Source: Porites lobata
Lineage: Eukaryota > Cnidaria > Anthozoa > Scleractinia > Poritidae
NCBI GenBank assembly: GCA_942486035.1
Contig: CALNXK010000162.1
Location: 1,186,001 to 1,250,000 of the forward strand
Length of the DNA: 64,000 nucleotides
Reading direction: 5' to 3'
Below the pieces are notes generated by a model. The model was not told where the DNA came from. It worked only from the letters and a program-made list of their open reading frames with translations, and did not search any database. Below are positions 1 through 11,217 of the stretch, in pieces (the first letter of the stretch is position 1; the number at the start of each line of letters is the position of its first letter). The position numbers and the translations under genes are program-made.

Positions 1-535
1 TCTCAAATCGTCTCCCGAACAGATATTTTCCCGAAAATTGCCGTTGGGTGCCCCTGTCAGTTTCCATTCAAGACTGTAACGTGAAATCTTATAACGCAAC
101 TTTTCATCTGTTTTATAGACGACGTAAAAACACAACCTCGCTTTTTTTTAATCTTTCTAAACTTAAGTGCGGTCCCCATGAATTAAACTCAAAACAAAAT
201 CGTTTATTTTGACTTAACAGGCAGGTAAATCGGAAACTGAGAAGCAATGAAGCTCAGGGAGTGAAAGAAAATTAACTTTTTAAAAAGTTAAGTTTTCTCT
301 ACCGTTGTTGTCGTCGTTGCTTAAGCTCTCTACAATAAAATTGTTAAGGAAGCATCATCATTTCCTGAATCAAGGTCGTTTGGCTCAGTAACGATCACTC
401 ACTATAGAGCGTTTTCACCTACGTGACCAGTGAATTAGTTAGTTTTTTGGAACAAAAGAAAGTTATTGCATGGAAAAGAGTTTGAATGGCACAGGACTGG
501 ATTGGTACACCAATATGGCCGCGGGCAAGTTTTAC
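1..535. other. Intergenic stretch, no gene seen
   Basis: No coding exon, RNA gene or clear repeat could be supported here on either strand. If the GATM remnant to the right was once complete, its remaining 3' exons would be expected in this direction, but I could not find the next conserved segment in this stretch. Confidence 0.5.
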
Positions 536-839
536 TACCGTAAAATTCCGAAAATAAGCCCCTCCAAATATAAGCCCCCCAAACTTGTAACGCAAAAAAC
601 CCTCCGTTCAATCGCCCCTCCAAATATAAGCCCCACGGGGGGCTTGTACTTAGAAATTGCCCTCAGAAACAAAGTAGAACAAAGCCAAAACGGTAAATTT
701 ACTTCCAACTATAAGGCTAGCCCAATCAATTTTGAAACGCAAATTTCCCTCCATAGATAAGCCCCTCCAAAAATAAGCCCCTCAAAAAGGGCCTTTGAAA
801 AATGTAGGCCCCGGGGCTTATTTTCGGAATTTTACGGTA
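536..839. mobile_element. MITE, family A copy 1
   Basis: Terminal inverted repeats read TACCGTAAAATTCCGAAAAT at the left end and its complement at the right end, with the internal motif AAATAAGCCCC repeated several times. A second copy of the same element lies at 41893-42180. No transposase is encoded, so this is a non-autonomous DNA transposon. Confidence 0.85.
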
Positions 840-2574
840 TTTTGGAAAAGCAAGGTAGTCGACGTGAAATCCCATAAAAAACGCTCAATACTAAGTTCTG
901 TTGCACACGACCATCGTTCAATAACCGTCCAATGCATTTCAATGGCATTATCTACGTATCGCTAATATACATTGAAAAATATTGCATGGTACAAGAGTAG
1001 CAAAGCCAGCTTAAATCTTTTATACCTGACTTCTTTGAACAAAAATATCCCGCCCTCCTCGAGTGAAGTGCGCAGCGTCAGAACAAGGTTCAAACTCAGT
1101 GGTAACAAACTTTCCTTCGGCTGCCAGCTGATGCCTGTCCTCAATCCTGAGGACATAAATGTAACAGATAAAACAGTTTGCTTACATTTTATAAGTTATT
1201 TGTTAACTTAAGTTGGCAACAAAATTTTTCAAAAACCGAGTCAAATGGCCCAGACATCTGTCAGAAAATAAAACTGCCCCCACCCCCTCATTTCAAGTTA
1301 GCTTCTTTGATGTTTTCTTTACTGGCAGCTTGAACAGCACCACAACATTGTTTGGAAGGGATTGGTGGACGGAAACCTTGCTTATTCCCTTTTGAAGTGA
1401 GAAAATTATTGTACGGGATCTGTATAATTGTATGATCATGATGATAGAAGATCAGAAAATAAGAAAATAATATCATTCTAAAAAGGTTAATAAAATGCTT
1501 ACGTCTTAAGAAAAGAGAATTAATGGTCAAATTTTGCGATGCTTAACATTTTTTCTACCACCTGGTAAGTCAAAGGCCTTTTTAGCCAGCTTCTCCACTG
1601 ACTGAAGGACTGGCTACGAATGCAATTTTTGCTATTCACACGCACTTGTCTTTTGTTCTCAGCCTCCACCTGTTCCTCATGCAGTCGGCAAAGAGTAAGG
1701 CTCTTTGTTAAAGTTAAAACGTGGTTACGAGCGATTGAGCTCTAAATCATTTCTGAGCCCTGATAAAAAGCGACCTGGATAGGTGAAGGTGTTAAAATTC
1801 AAGATGTTTACCTGATTGTACAGGTCGTCACTCATAAGTGGCTTGGGCGCAGTAGTCTATTTGGCACCTCGTTTAAAGTACTCCTTGAGAAGGGGCCTGT
1901 AAGCGCGGTATTCAAAGAACCGTGATCGCCAGGCCATGGGAGCCTCGATGATCTCATCGCCGACAACAATCAGAATGTCTCGTGGCATAGCTGCGTACAT
2001 CCCAGAAGACGTAAAAACTGGAGTCGTGTAAACCTACAAAGAACGGGGGTGACGATGCCAAAAAAAAAATCGTCAGCCAAAACATCAATGAGGCATAGGA
2101 GGATGCATTGATGAAGAACGGGTGATCTTTGTGTCATGCAAGGGACAATCTGTGGAAGCCTTGTTATTCATTTAAAATATTTCTCCGTTTCTGATTGGCT
2201 AAAATCACACGCATAATTCATCGTAACCAGCTATTGTCGATCAAGTTTGGAGGAATTTTGTCATATTGAACTGGTGACGTCAAAAGTGCAGCAAAGTTGC
2301 AGACATTTTACTCGTTTCACCAGGAAGGAATAGGCGAACTATTGGCTAAAAACAGTGAGAAGACAACTCGAAGAGTGACATCTACTATCTGGAAAAAATA
2401 TTGTGACGCTGAACAACCCTTTAACTCCTAGACTTACCGATTAACGTGCATAATCGCAGATGAACTTAACTTCGATGGAGGTAAGCATGTTTTAGCTTGT
2501 TTATAAACTAGGAATTATTTTGACAACCTCGTTCGAGGTTGTTATTTTGAATGAATGGTACAACAATTATTGAA

Positions 2575-2950
2575 TTCGGCTTTTTTGATGTTCGGGTGTG
2601 TCATCCCAATGCAGGCTCTTACAGAGACTTGGCTCCCAAGGCAGATGTTCAAAAAGTATGGGAACGAGAAGAGGCAGTATGCGGAACGGAGTAATGGAGA
2701 TCGAACAGGGAACATTCACTCCCCTAGTTTTCACGACCACAGAAGGGATGGCGGATGAATGTGTTAAGTACCACAGCAGACTTGCGGAGCTGATCGCAAA
2801 TAAGAAGGGAGAAAGTTTCTCAAGCCGCAATTTTCCTGGATAAGAGCTAAAGTGCATGTCTTTCGCCATCCCACGCTCTGCGATACTATGCTTGAGAGGC
2901 TCAGAAGACGACAGCTAGACTTTGTTGACTCAGATTTACAGATCGAAAAC
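2575..2950 (+). pseudogene. LINE reverse-transcriptase C-terminal fragment
   Basis: Frame-shifting translation gives FFDVRVCHPNAGSYRDL, then EQGTFTPLVFTTTEGMADEC, KYHSRLAELIANKKGE and finally AILRSAILCLRGSRRRQL. This is the familiar 3' end of a non-LTR retrotransposon ORF2, here 5'-truncated and carrying several frameshifts. It lies in the intron between exons B and A of the GATM remnant, on the opposite strand. It cannot make a protein. Confidence 0.75.
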
Positions 2951-3110
2951 TTTAGGGCCTGCATGAATTAATCTTTTTTTTTTTTCAGGAACTTTTGAAA
3001 GAATTAGGAGTTTGGGAATACGAGATTTTATTCTTTTTAACTTCTTTCTTTTTAATATCAGAGACGGATAATTTTTTTTTTGTCATGACTTTATAATTTA
3101 ATTTTAAGAA

Positions 3111-3277
3111 ATTGAATTCGGCTTTCGTATCATCTGAAGACTTTTATTAAAATATGGAGATCCCAGAAGGTCACCCGTGTTATCCGCCTATGAAGATATC
3201 GGAGGATGTTATCCGCTGAGGCCGTACACCCTCCTCGATTTCCATAAATCTTCAGACGATACTCAGCCTCATTCAAT
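3111..3277. mobile_element. MITE with imperfect terminal inverted repeats
   Basis: The left end reads ATTGAATTCGGCT then TATCATCTGAAGA. The right end is the reverse complement with a few mismatches (TCTTCAGACGATACTCAGCC then ATTCAAT). The element is about 167 bp with no coding capacity and sits in the GATM-remnant intron. Confidence 0.6.
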
Positions 3278-3668
3278 AATTGTGTGTTATATAATTTTTT
3301 GGGCGTAAATTGGCGTCCATGAACCAGTAAAAAGATGACAAGCTACTAAAATGTCTATCTGTGATTTTTAGTGTGTATTCACTATGCTTTTCATATGTAG
3401 TTCCAAAATTGTTCAAATAAATCATTGTACTAAGAAAATATAAATTCTGGGCTTCTCACTAGTTTTACCTTTGAGAAGTCGATTGCTTCAGGACGCCGCA
3501 CAACGACTCCTTCGTGCCGTAAAATCTTACAAAATTCCTCCACTTCGGAGTGCGCTTTCCTAAGATGTTCTTAAGGAAACGATCGACCTCCAAACCGACG
3601 GAAGAATGGCCAGTTCTTCTCATAAGTGTTTGCTTTCACTTCAGCAGAGAACTCCGGTACGGTAGCTC

Positions 3669-4339
3669 CTGAGACAAAATCGGTATTTTAAATTCAGTTT
3701 GTTTAAATTACACAGATGTAAGCTTGGGGAGCTGAGCGTAATTTAGGCATAGTCCATAGTCATGAAGAATCCAACCGCTGAACTTCGGTCGAAACCAAAG
3801 GAAACCTTTATCGTGATTTTCTTATTCTCCCAGTATTGTAACCCATTTTAATTTTATCGAACAAAGATGTATACAAATACGTGCGTAGCTCTTGCAGTGA
3901 CTGAGGGTGATAGTGTACTGTATTTTTAAAGTAAGGGTTTTTGCGTTTGTGAAATGAGACTTACGTTTCGATTGTATATGGTATATGCACACTTGTAAAC
4001 AAGCATTAGACCGTCTTCCGTTATTACAAATGTCTCGATCGCGTTACAGTTTCTTTACACATTATATAAACCGCAAACCAAGAGACTAAGGACTCGCAAG
4101 ATCGGCTTCGGGCTACGTGCCGTGCACCAGCGAGGATATGGCTTGCGGTTATTGATTTATAACAACAAAGTCGATCTGGGTCAGATAAGAAGCAAAGAAA
4201 TCGTTTACAGTAGATTCATAAAGGTCCCATTGGGCTAATTAATCTTGCTAAGCGACAGGTATAGCCGGACATTTTTCAAGGTGAGACTTTAAATGAGTAA
4301 TTTATTCACACGAAATTCCTCTGGACCCTGTGCGATAAC
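3669..4339. other. No gene seen; upstream side of the GATM remnant
   Basis: The upstream GATM exon expected here was not recognisable on the minus strand. The stretch is AT-rich unique sequence without a supported exon or repeat. Confidence 0.4.
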
Positions 4340-4568
4340 ATGGTCGAGCGTTTGCAGAGACGTGCTGCGAGAATAGTTTACTCCTCTTCTGGGGCGGAGC
4401 TGTCTACGGATGAAATCATTATCAAATTGGGTTGGAAGCCTTTAAACGAGCGTAGAGAAGCCCATGTCCTTTCTCTCGTCAAGATATGTATTAGAAACGA
4501 CGCACCTAGCTATCTTCGAAATTACTTTAAGTTACGCAACTTTCACTTTCATAGCGATAACACAATAG
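4340..4568 (+). pseudogene. LINE ORF2 3'-end fragment
   Basis: The translation starts VERLQRRAARIVYSSSGAEL and continues with KLGWKPLNERREAHVLSLVK. This layout (LQRRAAR, then GW..L..RR..H) is typical of the last ~80 residues of non-LTR retrotransposon reverse-transcriptase proteins. It is cut off exactly at the left end of the hairpin element at 4570. It is a non-functional remnant. Confidence 0.7.
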
Positions 4569-4569
4569 G

Positions 4570-4728
4570 CTACGAGTAGTCCCCCATTTTTCCTCAGGGA
4601 TAGTAGAGCGAGCAAAACGCGAGCGCGCGTGAAAATCACGCGCCTTTTCTCGCGTGGGGTGATTTTCACGCCCGCTCGCGTTTCGCTCGCTCTACTATCC
4701 CTGAGGAAAAATGGGGGACTACTCGTAG
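4570..4728. mobile_element. Hairpin MITE with ~45-bp near-perfect arms
   Basis: The left arm CTACGAGTAGTCCCCCATTT continues through CCTCAGGGATAGTAGAGCGAGC, and the right arm is its reverse complement. The loop is GC-rich (GCGCGCGTGAAAATCACGCG). The whole 159-bp unit can fold into a single long stem. It ends a LINE fragment at its left border, so it probably inserted into that fragment. Confidence 0.85.
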
Positions 4729-6058
4729 TCTAATTACACAAGAAACAGTGAAAATTTAATTTTGGCAAAAGTGAATTTTAAGTGAACGCAGCAATCATTC
4801 TTTTACAAAGGGGCGATGATTTTTAATAATTTTAATAAGTCTTAATTCGTATCTATATTATATAAATAGTTTTTATAGCATCAACTTTTATGATTTGTAT
4901 AGTGTTTTTGTTAGTCTTTTTTTCCTTTTAGTTTTTTAGCTAGATTTTAATTAGCAGGACCGGCATTAACGGGCACCAGTTTTTCTAAACTGACGCAGTC
5001 ATCCTGGGTAAACATGTTCTTTTATTATGCAGTGAAAACTTTTGTATGCTATATACAGTTAAAATAGTGTGACGGGGCGCGTGAGCGTAACCCGTTAACT
5101 ATAGTGAGAACTTGGTACCGGAAATATAGATTGAAAAATTGAAAAAAATATATATAATTATCACAATAAATAATGCTACATAGTATGGATGTCCATAAGG
5201 ATGTCTACTATCAAAGTTAAACACAGATTGTATATGCCTTGGACACCTAGCTAGTAATGCCATGTCATTACAAGAAAACGACCAATCAGAGCGTGCGTCG
5301 TCTTGTAGCCATAGAATAAAATAATATCTTACCAAGGTACCCCAAAACTAAAAAATGTAAGCAAAATTATTCTCAAACGAAAAAACGACGATAGGTGGTG
5401 ACGAAATAAAAGAGGTTAAAAATGGCCAAAACTGAACAGGAAGCGAAGTAAATCGAGCTGTGTGACGTTGTCCACGGTCGGGTACATTAAATAACAAAAA
5501 CATTACTAAGAAACGCTTGGTATAGTATTTGGTACAGGAATAACTTGGGGACACCCCACTATTACCGGCCAACTCGCTAACATAAACAAATGCTGAATCC
5601 ACGGAAAACTACGTACGTTTGACTGCAAAAAAAAAAAACTCCTGTTACTCTCTTATGTCTCCATTACGGACTTGGGCACATTTCTTGGTGCCGATATCAC
5701 AACAAAGTTCGACATTTGCTTCTCGTTATAACCGACATTAAGCACCGTCTTCAGTTAGTTTTGGGCTTTTTCCTGCACCTATATAGCTCAAAATTCTTTC
5801 TTTTTAAATCGTCTGTTTGTATTGCAGTCAGTAATTTATATCCAAATGCATGTCACCACTCTTATGCACCTATGTTCCCAAAAATAAAGTTAGTTGCTTT
5901 TCGCACCGTGCGCGCTATTACAGATTCTTACCACTGCGGCGATAACAGCAGTCTAGTATAGTCAGTTCCAACCAAAGCAGCAGGACTTTTTATCTTGCAT
6001 TCGTCCATTGTAAAAGCAGCTGTGAGACTGTAGAATGTTTGAAGTGTACTATAGTTAG
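4729..6058. other. No gene seen; 3' flank of the GRDP-like gene
   Basis: Only short open frames without recognisable motifs occur. The right part should contain the 3' UTR of the minus-strand GRDP-like gene, but no clear polyadenylation signal could be tied to it. Confidence 0.4.
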
Positions 6059-8380
6059 TTAGTCACCACCACCACCACCCCCTCCTCCTCCACCCCCACC
6101 ATCGCATCCACCTCCACCTCCTCCACCACCGCCATGGCATCCACCACCACCACCTCCTCCTCCTCCTCCACCACCACCATCACCTCCACAAGCCCCTCCT
6201 CCTCCACCAACATCGCAACCACCTCCACCTCCTCCACCACCGCCATAACCACCAAGACCACCATCATCACCTCCCCCAATCTGATCTCCTCCACCACCAC
6301 TGCTGCACCCACCACCACTGCTGCACCCACCACCACTGCTGCACCCACCTCCACCTCCACCTCCACTGCCATCGCCAATAAAGCCGTCAAACACAACAAA
6401 ATTTTCCAGGTCACCAATAGCTCTAAAGCGACCGCCACCACCACTTTTAGGACGTTTGAGAATTCCGGTTGTGTTGAATCCTTTGTCGCTTGTAGCTCTC
6501 TGCTTAGAGGATGGCACAGATTTCTTGCTGGGCGTTGATATATATGGTTTGCAAAGGACATTGACTGCAGACACAGAAAGCGCTAAGGCAACGATTGCTG
6601 GAATATCTCGAGCCGTTGGGGAAATGGAAAACACTCCTCTATGCAAATCAACATGCAATGACGTACCTGAGTCAAGACAAACTAGGTACAGTCCACCCTT
6701 ATAATTGCGTACTTCACACCACCTACTTGCACCGTGAATTTTAAAAAGCCTGATTTTCACTTGACCAGCGGATCGATTGAACATCTTTCCTCTTTGCCAT
6801 TTTCCAATACAAATACCCCAATCTTTTCTACCTCTGACAAGCATCGCCCTTCCACCCTTCGCGTGGTTCCAATAAGCACATCTTGTGTGATCTTCAATCG
6901 CTGCTTTATCGGGAAGAGTGTCGAGATCTATTGTGTGAGAAGATGCAACAACAATACCGTCAAGACTGATGATCTCCACTGCCGATAGCAAACCTGTAGA
7001 ACTGCGAACAACGCGGCACTTGAATGCTTCATACCCTCTGCAGTCTAGCAAAGTTTGTACAACAGATTCGCAAGGCAGTTCATTCTTTGCAAGATGTCTA
7101 GGTGAGAACATCGGCTGTGGAAAACTGAGTACCACAGACGCATGGTTGACCTCCGCGGAGTTAATTTCTGGCTGAACTTTAAGACGATAATGATGGAAAT
7201 TCAACTGAGCTGTCAGCCTGACGATAGCTTTTGCAGACTTCACAGGGATATCGATCACCCAAGGCAGTTCAGATATTGTTCCGCCGCATGGAAATGGGTC
7301 AATAAAGGAGATCAGGCTCGTTTTAGATGAGCCAATGGCACTTTCAAGACCATTTTTTACCTTTTGGTGTAATGATACCGTTATATTGTGGAGGTTTTCA
7401 TTGTCAACTATGCACTGGGATGTTATATTGCGACAGTGTCCACCTTGAATCGTTGTTTCCACAATAAGCCCGCCCGTAGGATCATAAATTCGGACAGTAA
7501 AGGTCTTCTTGGTGTCCACATTTACAACCTCTGCCTGCAAAATGTTCATGACATACGGCAGCCCTGGAGGTCTGGGATGAGGAGGGTCACCTCTGTGCAC
7601 GGTTCCTGGTTTGTCATACTTGGAACACCATATTGGCCTAGTGCCAGTCTCAGTGCCATATGAAATGATTCCCTTGTTACGATTTGACTCTTGGCTTCCA
7701 GGGATCACAACTGCCCCAAACATTTCTGACGTCACTTGCTTGTAGTTCAGCGGATGATGTAGGTGTGCGTGCCAAATCAAGTCGATATCGGTACACGGAA
7801 TCGTGGGAGTTTGGGGATGCTGGCTTTTGAGATACAAATGGTGTTCGTATCGCTCAACAGCACTAGCCAGAAACTTATTATCAGTGAAGTGCGAGAGTGA
7901 TACTTGATAATAGAACTTGGACTGGCAATAGGACGCTCTCTCGATGTCATAACGAATTTTCAATCCGTATGGCTGAGTAAACGAAGTAGGATAGTTCAAG
8001 TCGACTTCAAACTGTTCTGTAGGATAGGTTTTCTCCCACAAGTATCGTGCGTTTTGAAGACCTCTTCCTCTCTGGTATCTGTCCATAGGAAAGTGGTCAA
8101 CAACTTGAGAGACAATGTTCATGCAGTCCTGTTCATAATCGCGTGGTGACAACATGTGAAGATACCATACCCAAGCAATGTCTAATGGAGCTGCAAGGAG
8201 TTTACTGGCGCTACCCTCTCTAGCTGCCAGTGGGAGCCAGAACATTTCATATCTCCTAATAGCACTTTTGAGGACAGGACCAGCATACAAACTGGGAAAA
8301 TCATCCACTAGAGCAAGAAAGTCTAGCTCTGTTTTAGCCTCCTGGATCAAGTTTAAGCAAGATTTCTGACTAAGTGTCAT
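6059..8380 (-). CDS. Glycine-rich domain-containing protein (GRDP/DUF1399-like)
   Basis: A 773-residue uninterrupted frame. The N-terminal ~240 residues contain both hallmark blocks of the GRDP (DUF1399) family: APLDIAWVWYLHMLSPRDYE around residues 64-83 and TDIDLIWHAHLHHPLNY at 197-213. Plants have the best-studied members (GRDP1/GRDP2, stress and development); animal members are uncharacterised, so the role here is unknown. Residues ~250-650 form an unassigned beta-rich region. Residues ~670-773 are nearly all Gly with scattered Cys, Ser and Asp. The start is supported by TTTTGCAG|GGTGAGATAGAAG-ATG just upstream, which looks like a 3' splice site, so a non-coding first exon probably lies further right. 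No signal peptide or membrane segment is seen. Family assignment is firm; function is not. Confidence 0.88.
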   Translation of the reverse strand: MTLSQKSCLNLIQEAKTELDFLALVDDFPSLYAGPVLKSAIRRYEMFWLPLAAREGSASKLLAAPLDIAWVWYLHMLSPRDYEQDCMNIVSQVVDHFPMDRYQRGRGLQNARYLWEKTYPTEQFEVDLNYPTSFTQPYGLKIRYDIERASYCQSKFYYQVSLSHFTDNKFLASAVERYEHHLYLKSQHPQTPTIPCTDIDLIWHAHLHHPLNYKQVTSEMFGAVVIPGSQESNRNKGIISYGTETGTRPIWCSKYDKPGTVHRGDPPHPRPPGLPYVMNILQAEVVNVDTKKTFTVRIYDPTGGLIVETTIQGGHCRNITSQCIVDNENLHNITVSLHQKVKNGLESAIGSSKTSLISFIDPFPCGGTISELPWVIDIPVKSAKAIVRLTAQLNFHHYRLKVQPEINSAEVNHASVVLSFPQPMFSPRHLAKNELPCESVVQTLLDCRGYEAFKCRVVRSSTGLLSAVEIISLDGIVVASSHTIDLDTLPDKAAIEDHTRCAYWNHAKGGRAMLVRGRKDWGICIGKWQRGKMFNRSAGQVKIRLFKIHGASRWCEVRNYKGGLYLVCLDSGTSLHVDLHRGVFSISPTARDIPAIVALALSVSAVNVLCKPYISTPSKKSVPSSKQRATSDKGFNTTGILKRPKSGGGGRFRAIGDLENFVVFDGFIGDGSGGGGGGGCSSGGGCSSGGGCSSGGGGDQIGGGDDGGLGGYGGGGGGGGGCDVGGGGGACGGDGGGGGGGGGGGGGCHGGGGGGGGGCDGGGGGGGGGGGGD
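6062..6370. repeat. GGN trinucleotide tract encoding the polyglycine tail
   Basis: On the plus strand this is a run of CCACCA/CCTCCA/CCACCT triplets, including three copies of an 18-bp unit (CACCCACCACCACTGCTG) at ~6304-6350. It encodes the C-terminal polyGly of the GRDP-like protein. The opposite and shifted frames are open only because of the repeat. Confidence 0.85.
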
Positions 8381-8402
8381 CTTCTATCTCACCCTGCAAA
8401 AT

Positions 8403-9744
8403 ATGCAAATTATAGTTCATTATGAGCTCGAGTCTGAACCTTCTGTTGTACATGTTGAGCACTATCTGTGTTCAGCACAGCGTGTCGTCAAGGCAATATC
8501 ATGTGATCACCCATCTGAAGACTCTTTCATTCTTTACTGTTATTTTTCTCAATGTTCGCGAGCAATTTTCCTACATTTGTATATGAAGTAGAAATATTAA
8601 AGTATCTCGTGTGCCACTCAAGTTAACCCCTGGCGGACTCGATTAGGAACTTGTTGGATGACTAGCGTTCAATATCCTTTCGTGATGACTCCTACTTTCT
8701 CTCTCTCTCTCTCTCTCTGCAGATATAAAGTAGGGCATTTTTTGTCACTTTTCCTCCTTTCGTTAAAGCTTTCTTCTAAAGGTTACTCACAATTGCTTGT
8801 TATGATTTTTCGATGCCTAATAACTATACTAACAACCACACACTGTTTCAACTTTTTACCAATATTTTGATTGTTTTTACAGCTATTAAACATGTTGCGA
8901 AGTTGCAAAAATTCCCTACTCCGTGGATGGTCCTTTTAAAGACATTTTAAAGTGCTTTTTTGCGTGGATTTAGAGGTATTCGACCTGTTAAACTCTTCCT
9001 AGCCATTCACTCGTGATCCACAAACAGTCTCTTCCGAGATTTTGCAATCGACAAAAAAGCGCCGTAGTATCATATACTTCTTCATCCATTTGTGAGGTTC
9101 TGAAAACTCATTCGAAATGTGAAGCACTTTTTTTTTAAAGAAGTTGCTATATCTCTGGAATTCCTGAGTGTTTTCAGTTGAAATTCCCCAAAACACTAGC
9201 ATATATTGCATTCTTTCTTCACAAAAAAACTGGCTCGAGGAAACAGCGGCTAACATTTTTTTTTTAAGTTTTTAGCGTTTTGCAATACGAATATATTGCG
9301 CGTTGCGTAAATGCCCTAATTGTCAAGTAGATTTATAGTCGCTTTAAAACTATCTGTTTTTGGAATAAATGGAAATGTTGTTACGTCAAAAGAATGCACT
9401 GATACAGTACTTTCAATCCAGAAACATATATTATCAAAACAAATACTAAAAAAGGCTTTTTCAGGAAAGAAACATTTTTTTTTCCGTGCGTATGTGCTTA
9501 TAAGAATGCTACGCTCCTGAAGTACATAATTAAAAAAAAAAAAACCTCACTCAGCAAAATTTCGTATATTTTGAGGCTCCCAAACAGTACAACCCACTAT
9601 TAAAGGGTGATGTACCAAGTTTTGCTGAAAGAGCTTTACGATTTTCAGCGTAATTGCCTACGTTTTTGGACCGTTTTGTAAGTGACCGATCCTCCCTCCA
9701 AAATTAGATTTCCATATCATTTTGATGGCGTCACTGGCCCTTTC
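8403..9744. other. Upstream region of the GRDP-like gene, no other gene seen
   Basis: This should contain the promoter and a non-coding first exon of the minus-strand GRDP-like gene. A short (TC)n tract sits at about 8697-8716. Several A/T homopolymer runs occur. No motif-bearing open frame was found on either strand. Confidence 0.4.
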
Positions 9745-10590
9745 CCCCCACACCCACTTCCTTTACCCATTCCCGCTGATATAAACTTGGTCAAGCTTAG
9801 CAGAAAATTTAATCAATTAATTTCCAAAAACGAAACACGAAAAACGGCTGTCATACATTTTACTTTTCAGTTCTCACTATCGGATCTGTACGTCCGCGGG
9901 TCTTTTGTGCTCTTTCCGCCTCCACCCTCCCCCTTTACCCATTCCCGCTGATATAAACTTGGACAAGCTTAGTGGAAAATTTAATCCATTTTTTTCCAAA
10001 AACGAAACTCGAAAAAAAGCTGTTATACATTTTACTTTTCAGTTCTCACTATCGGATCTATACGTACACGGGTCTTTTGTGCTCTTTCCGCCTCCACCCA
10101 CCCCCTTTACCCATTCCCGCTGATATAAACTTGGTCAAGCTTAGTAGAAAATTTAATCAATTTATTTCCAAAAACGAAACTCGAAAAGCAGCTGTCGTAC
10201 ATTTTCTTTTTAGTTCTCACTATCGGATCGGTAAGTACGCGGGTCTTTTGTGCTTTTTCCGCCTCCACCCACCCCCTTTACTCATTCCCACGGATATAAA
10301 CTTGGTCAAGCTTAGTAGAAAATTTAATCATTTAATTTCCAAAAACGAAACACGAAAAACAGCTATATTACATTCATTCCATTTTTCGCTATCGGATTTG
10401 TAATGTATGGCATGTGTAATTGCCTCCACCTGCCCCCCTTTACCCATTACCGCTGATACAAACCTGGTCATGCTTGGTATAAAATTTTATCAATCGATTT
10501 TCAAAAACGAAACAGAAAAAGAGCTATATTACATTCATTCCATTTTTCGCTATCGGATTTGTAATGTATGGCATGTGTAATTGCTTGGTT
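9745..10590. repeat. 172-bp tandem repeat, five copies
   Basis: The landmark CTGATATAAACTTGGTCAAG recurs with spacings of 172, 172, 171 and 162 bp (first base of its GAT at 9778, 9950, 10122, 10293 and 10455). The last copy is the most diverged and is followed by a partial copy. Open frames of 72-143 codons run through it because the unit has few stops; they show no protein motif. Confidence 0.9.
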
Positions 10591-11127
10591 ACGAGTGATT
10601 TCAGCAACGTTTACAGTATGACACTTTGTGATGCATATTTGAAGTGCCCGTAAAACGAAACACGAGGCGAGTAGCACATGCTTTTCTTGTCCTCTTTTTA
10701 ATCGTGAAAAACATTTTTTATGAGGCCAAAAATTTAAAATGCAACATCAAATTTCCATGTTACGTATCTGCGACTACGCAGCATAAATGATTTTCAATAA
10801 CATTGAAGGATTGTTCGAGAAAATGGAAAGGCCGCTTTTCTACGTTTCACCGTGTACTCAATGTCAGTGAAAAGCGGCATGGAAACTGTTCTAAACAGAT
10901 GTTGGCAGTAGTTAAAACCATTGGCACTTTCCCATGGCACTTAATTTCACATTTCTATGAAATTAATCCAACATGAGATCGAAGAGGAGATCGAAGAAGA
11001 GATCGAACATGAGTTTAAGTTAAAAATTAATAATGGACAGGACTCGCGTAAACAAGGATTGTGGAGTGATGTTGCATTTTCCATTAGTCACTGTCAACAA
11101 CAACAGTCCTATTCAGGACTATATATG

Positions 11128-11217
11128 TTCACCCGGACGATCACGCTCAACCTACTAAGAAGAATACATTATGAAAGGATATGAAACTGCCACTTATATA
11201 GGGGGAAAACTATGCTA
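11128..11217. repeat. Direct-repeat module, copy 1
   Basis: The sequence CACCCGGACGATCACGCTCA and about 70 bp after it recur at 12878-12975. The stretch just before it (CAACAACAACAGTCCTATTC) recurs inverted near 12805-12835. The two copies bracket exon 1 and the intron transposon of the recombinase gene. It is probably the 3' end of a dispersed retroelement. Confidence 0.65.

Larger units (their letters stand above)
1026..3668 (-). pseudogene. GATM: Glycine amidinotransferase (GATM) pseudogene
   Basis: GATM (L-arginine:glycine amidinotransferase) makes guanidinoacetate, the creatine precursor, in mitochondria. Three exons can be read on the minus strand. Exon A (3668-3469) carries EVKANTYEKNWPF and EGVVVRRPEAIDFSK. 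Exon B (2033-1812) carries AAMPRDILIVVGDEIIEAPM and WRSRFFEYRAYRPLLK. Exon C (about 1146-1026) carries IEDRHQLAAEGKFVTTEFEP and RGGRDIF. These match the conserved middle of the animal family in order. Splice sites are still AG/GT (donors GTAAAA, GTAAAC, GTATAA), so this is a duplicated and not a processed copy. Two codons are broken: TAA at 3571-3573 (family usually Lys) and TAG at 1857-1859 (family usually Trp). The expected first codons of exon C are also lost. Exons for the N-terminus and for the C-terminal part with the catalytic Cys were not found. A LINE fragment and a MITE sit in the intron between A and B. Confidence 0.85.

Noticed and set aside
6134..6538. Thr/Ser-rich plus-strand frame
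   Set aside because: It is the complement of the polyglycine-coding GGN tract of the GRDP-like gene.
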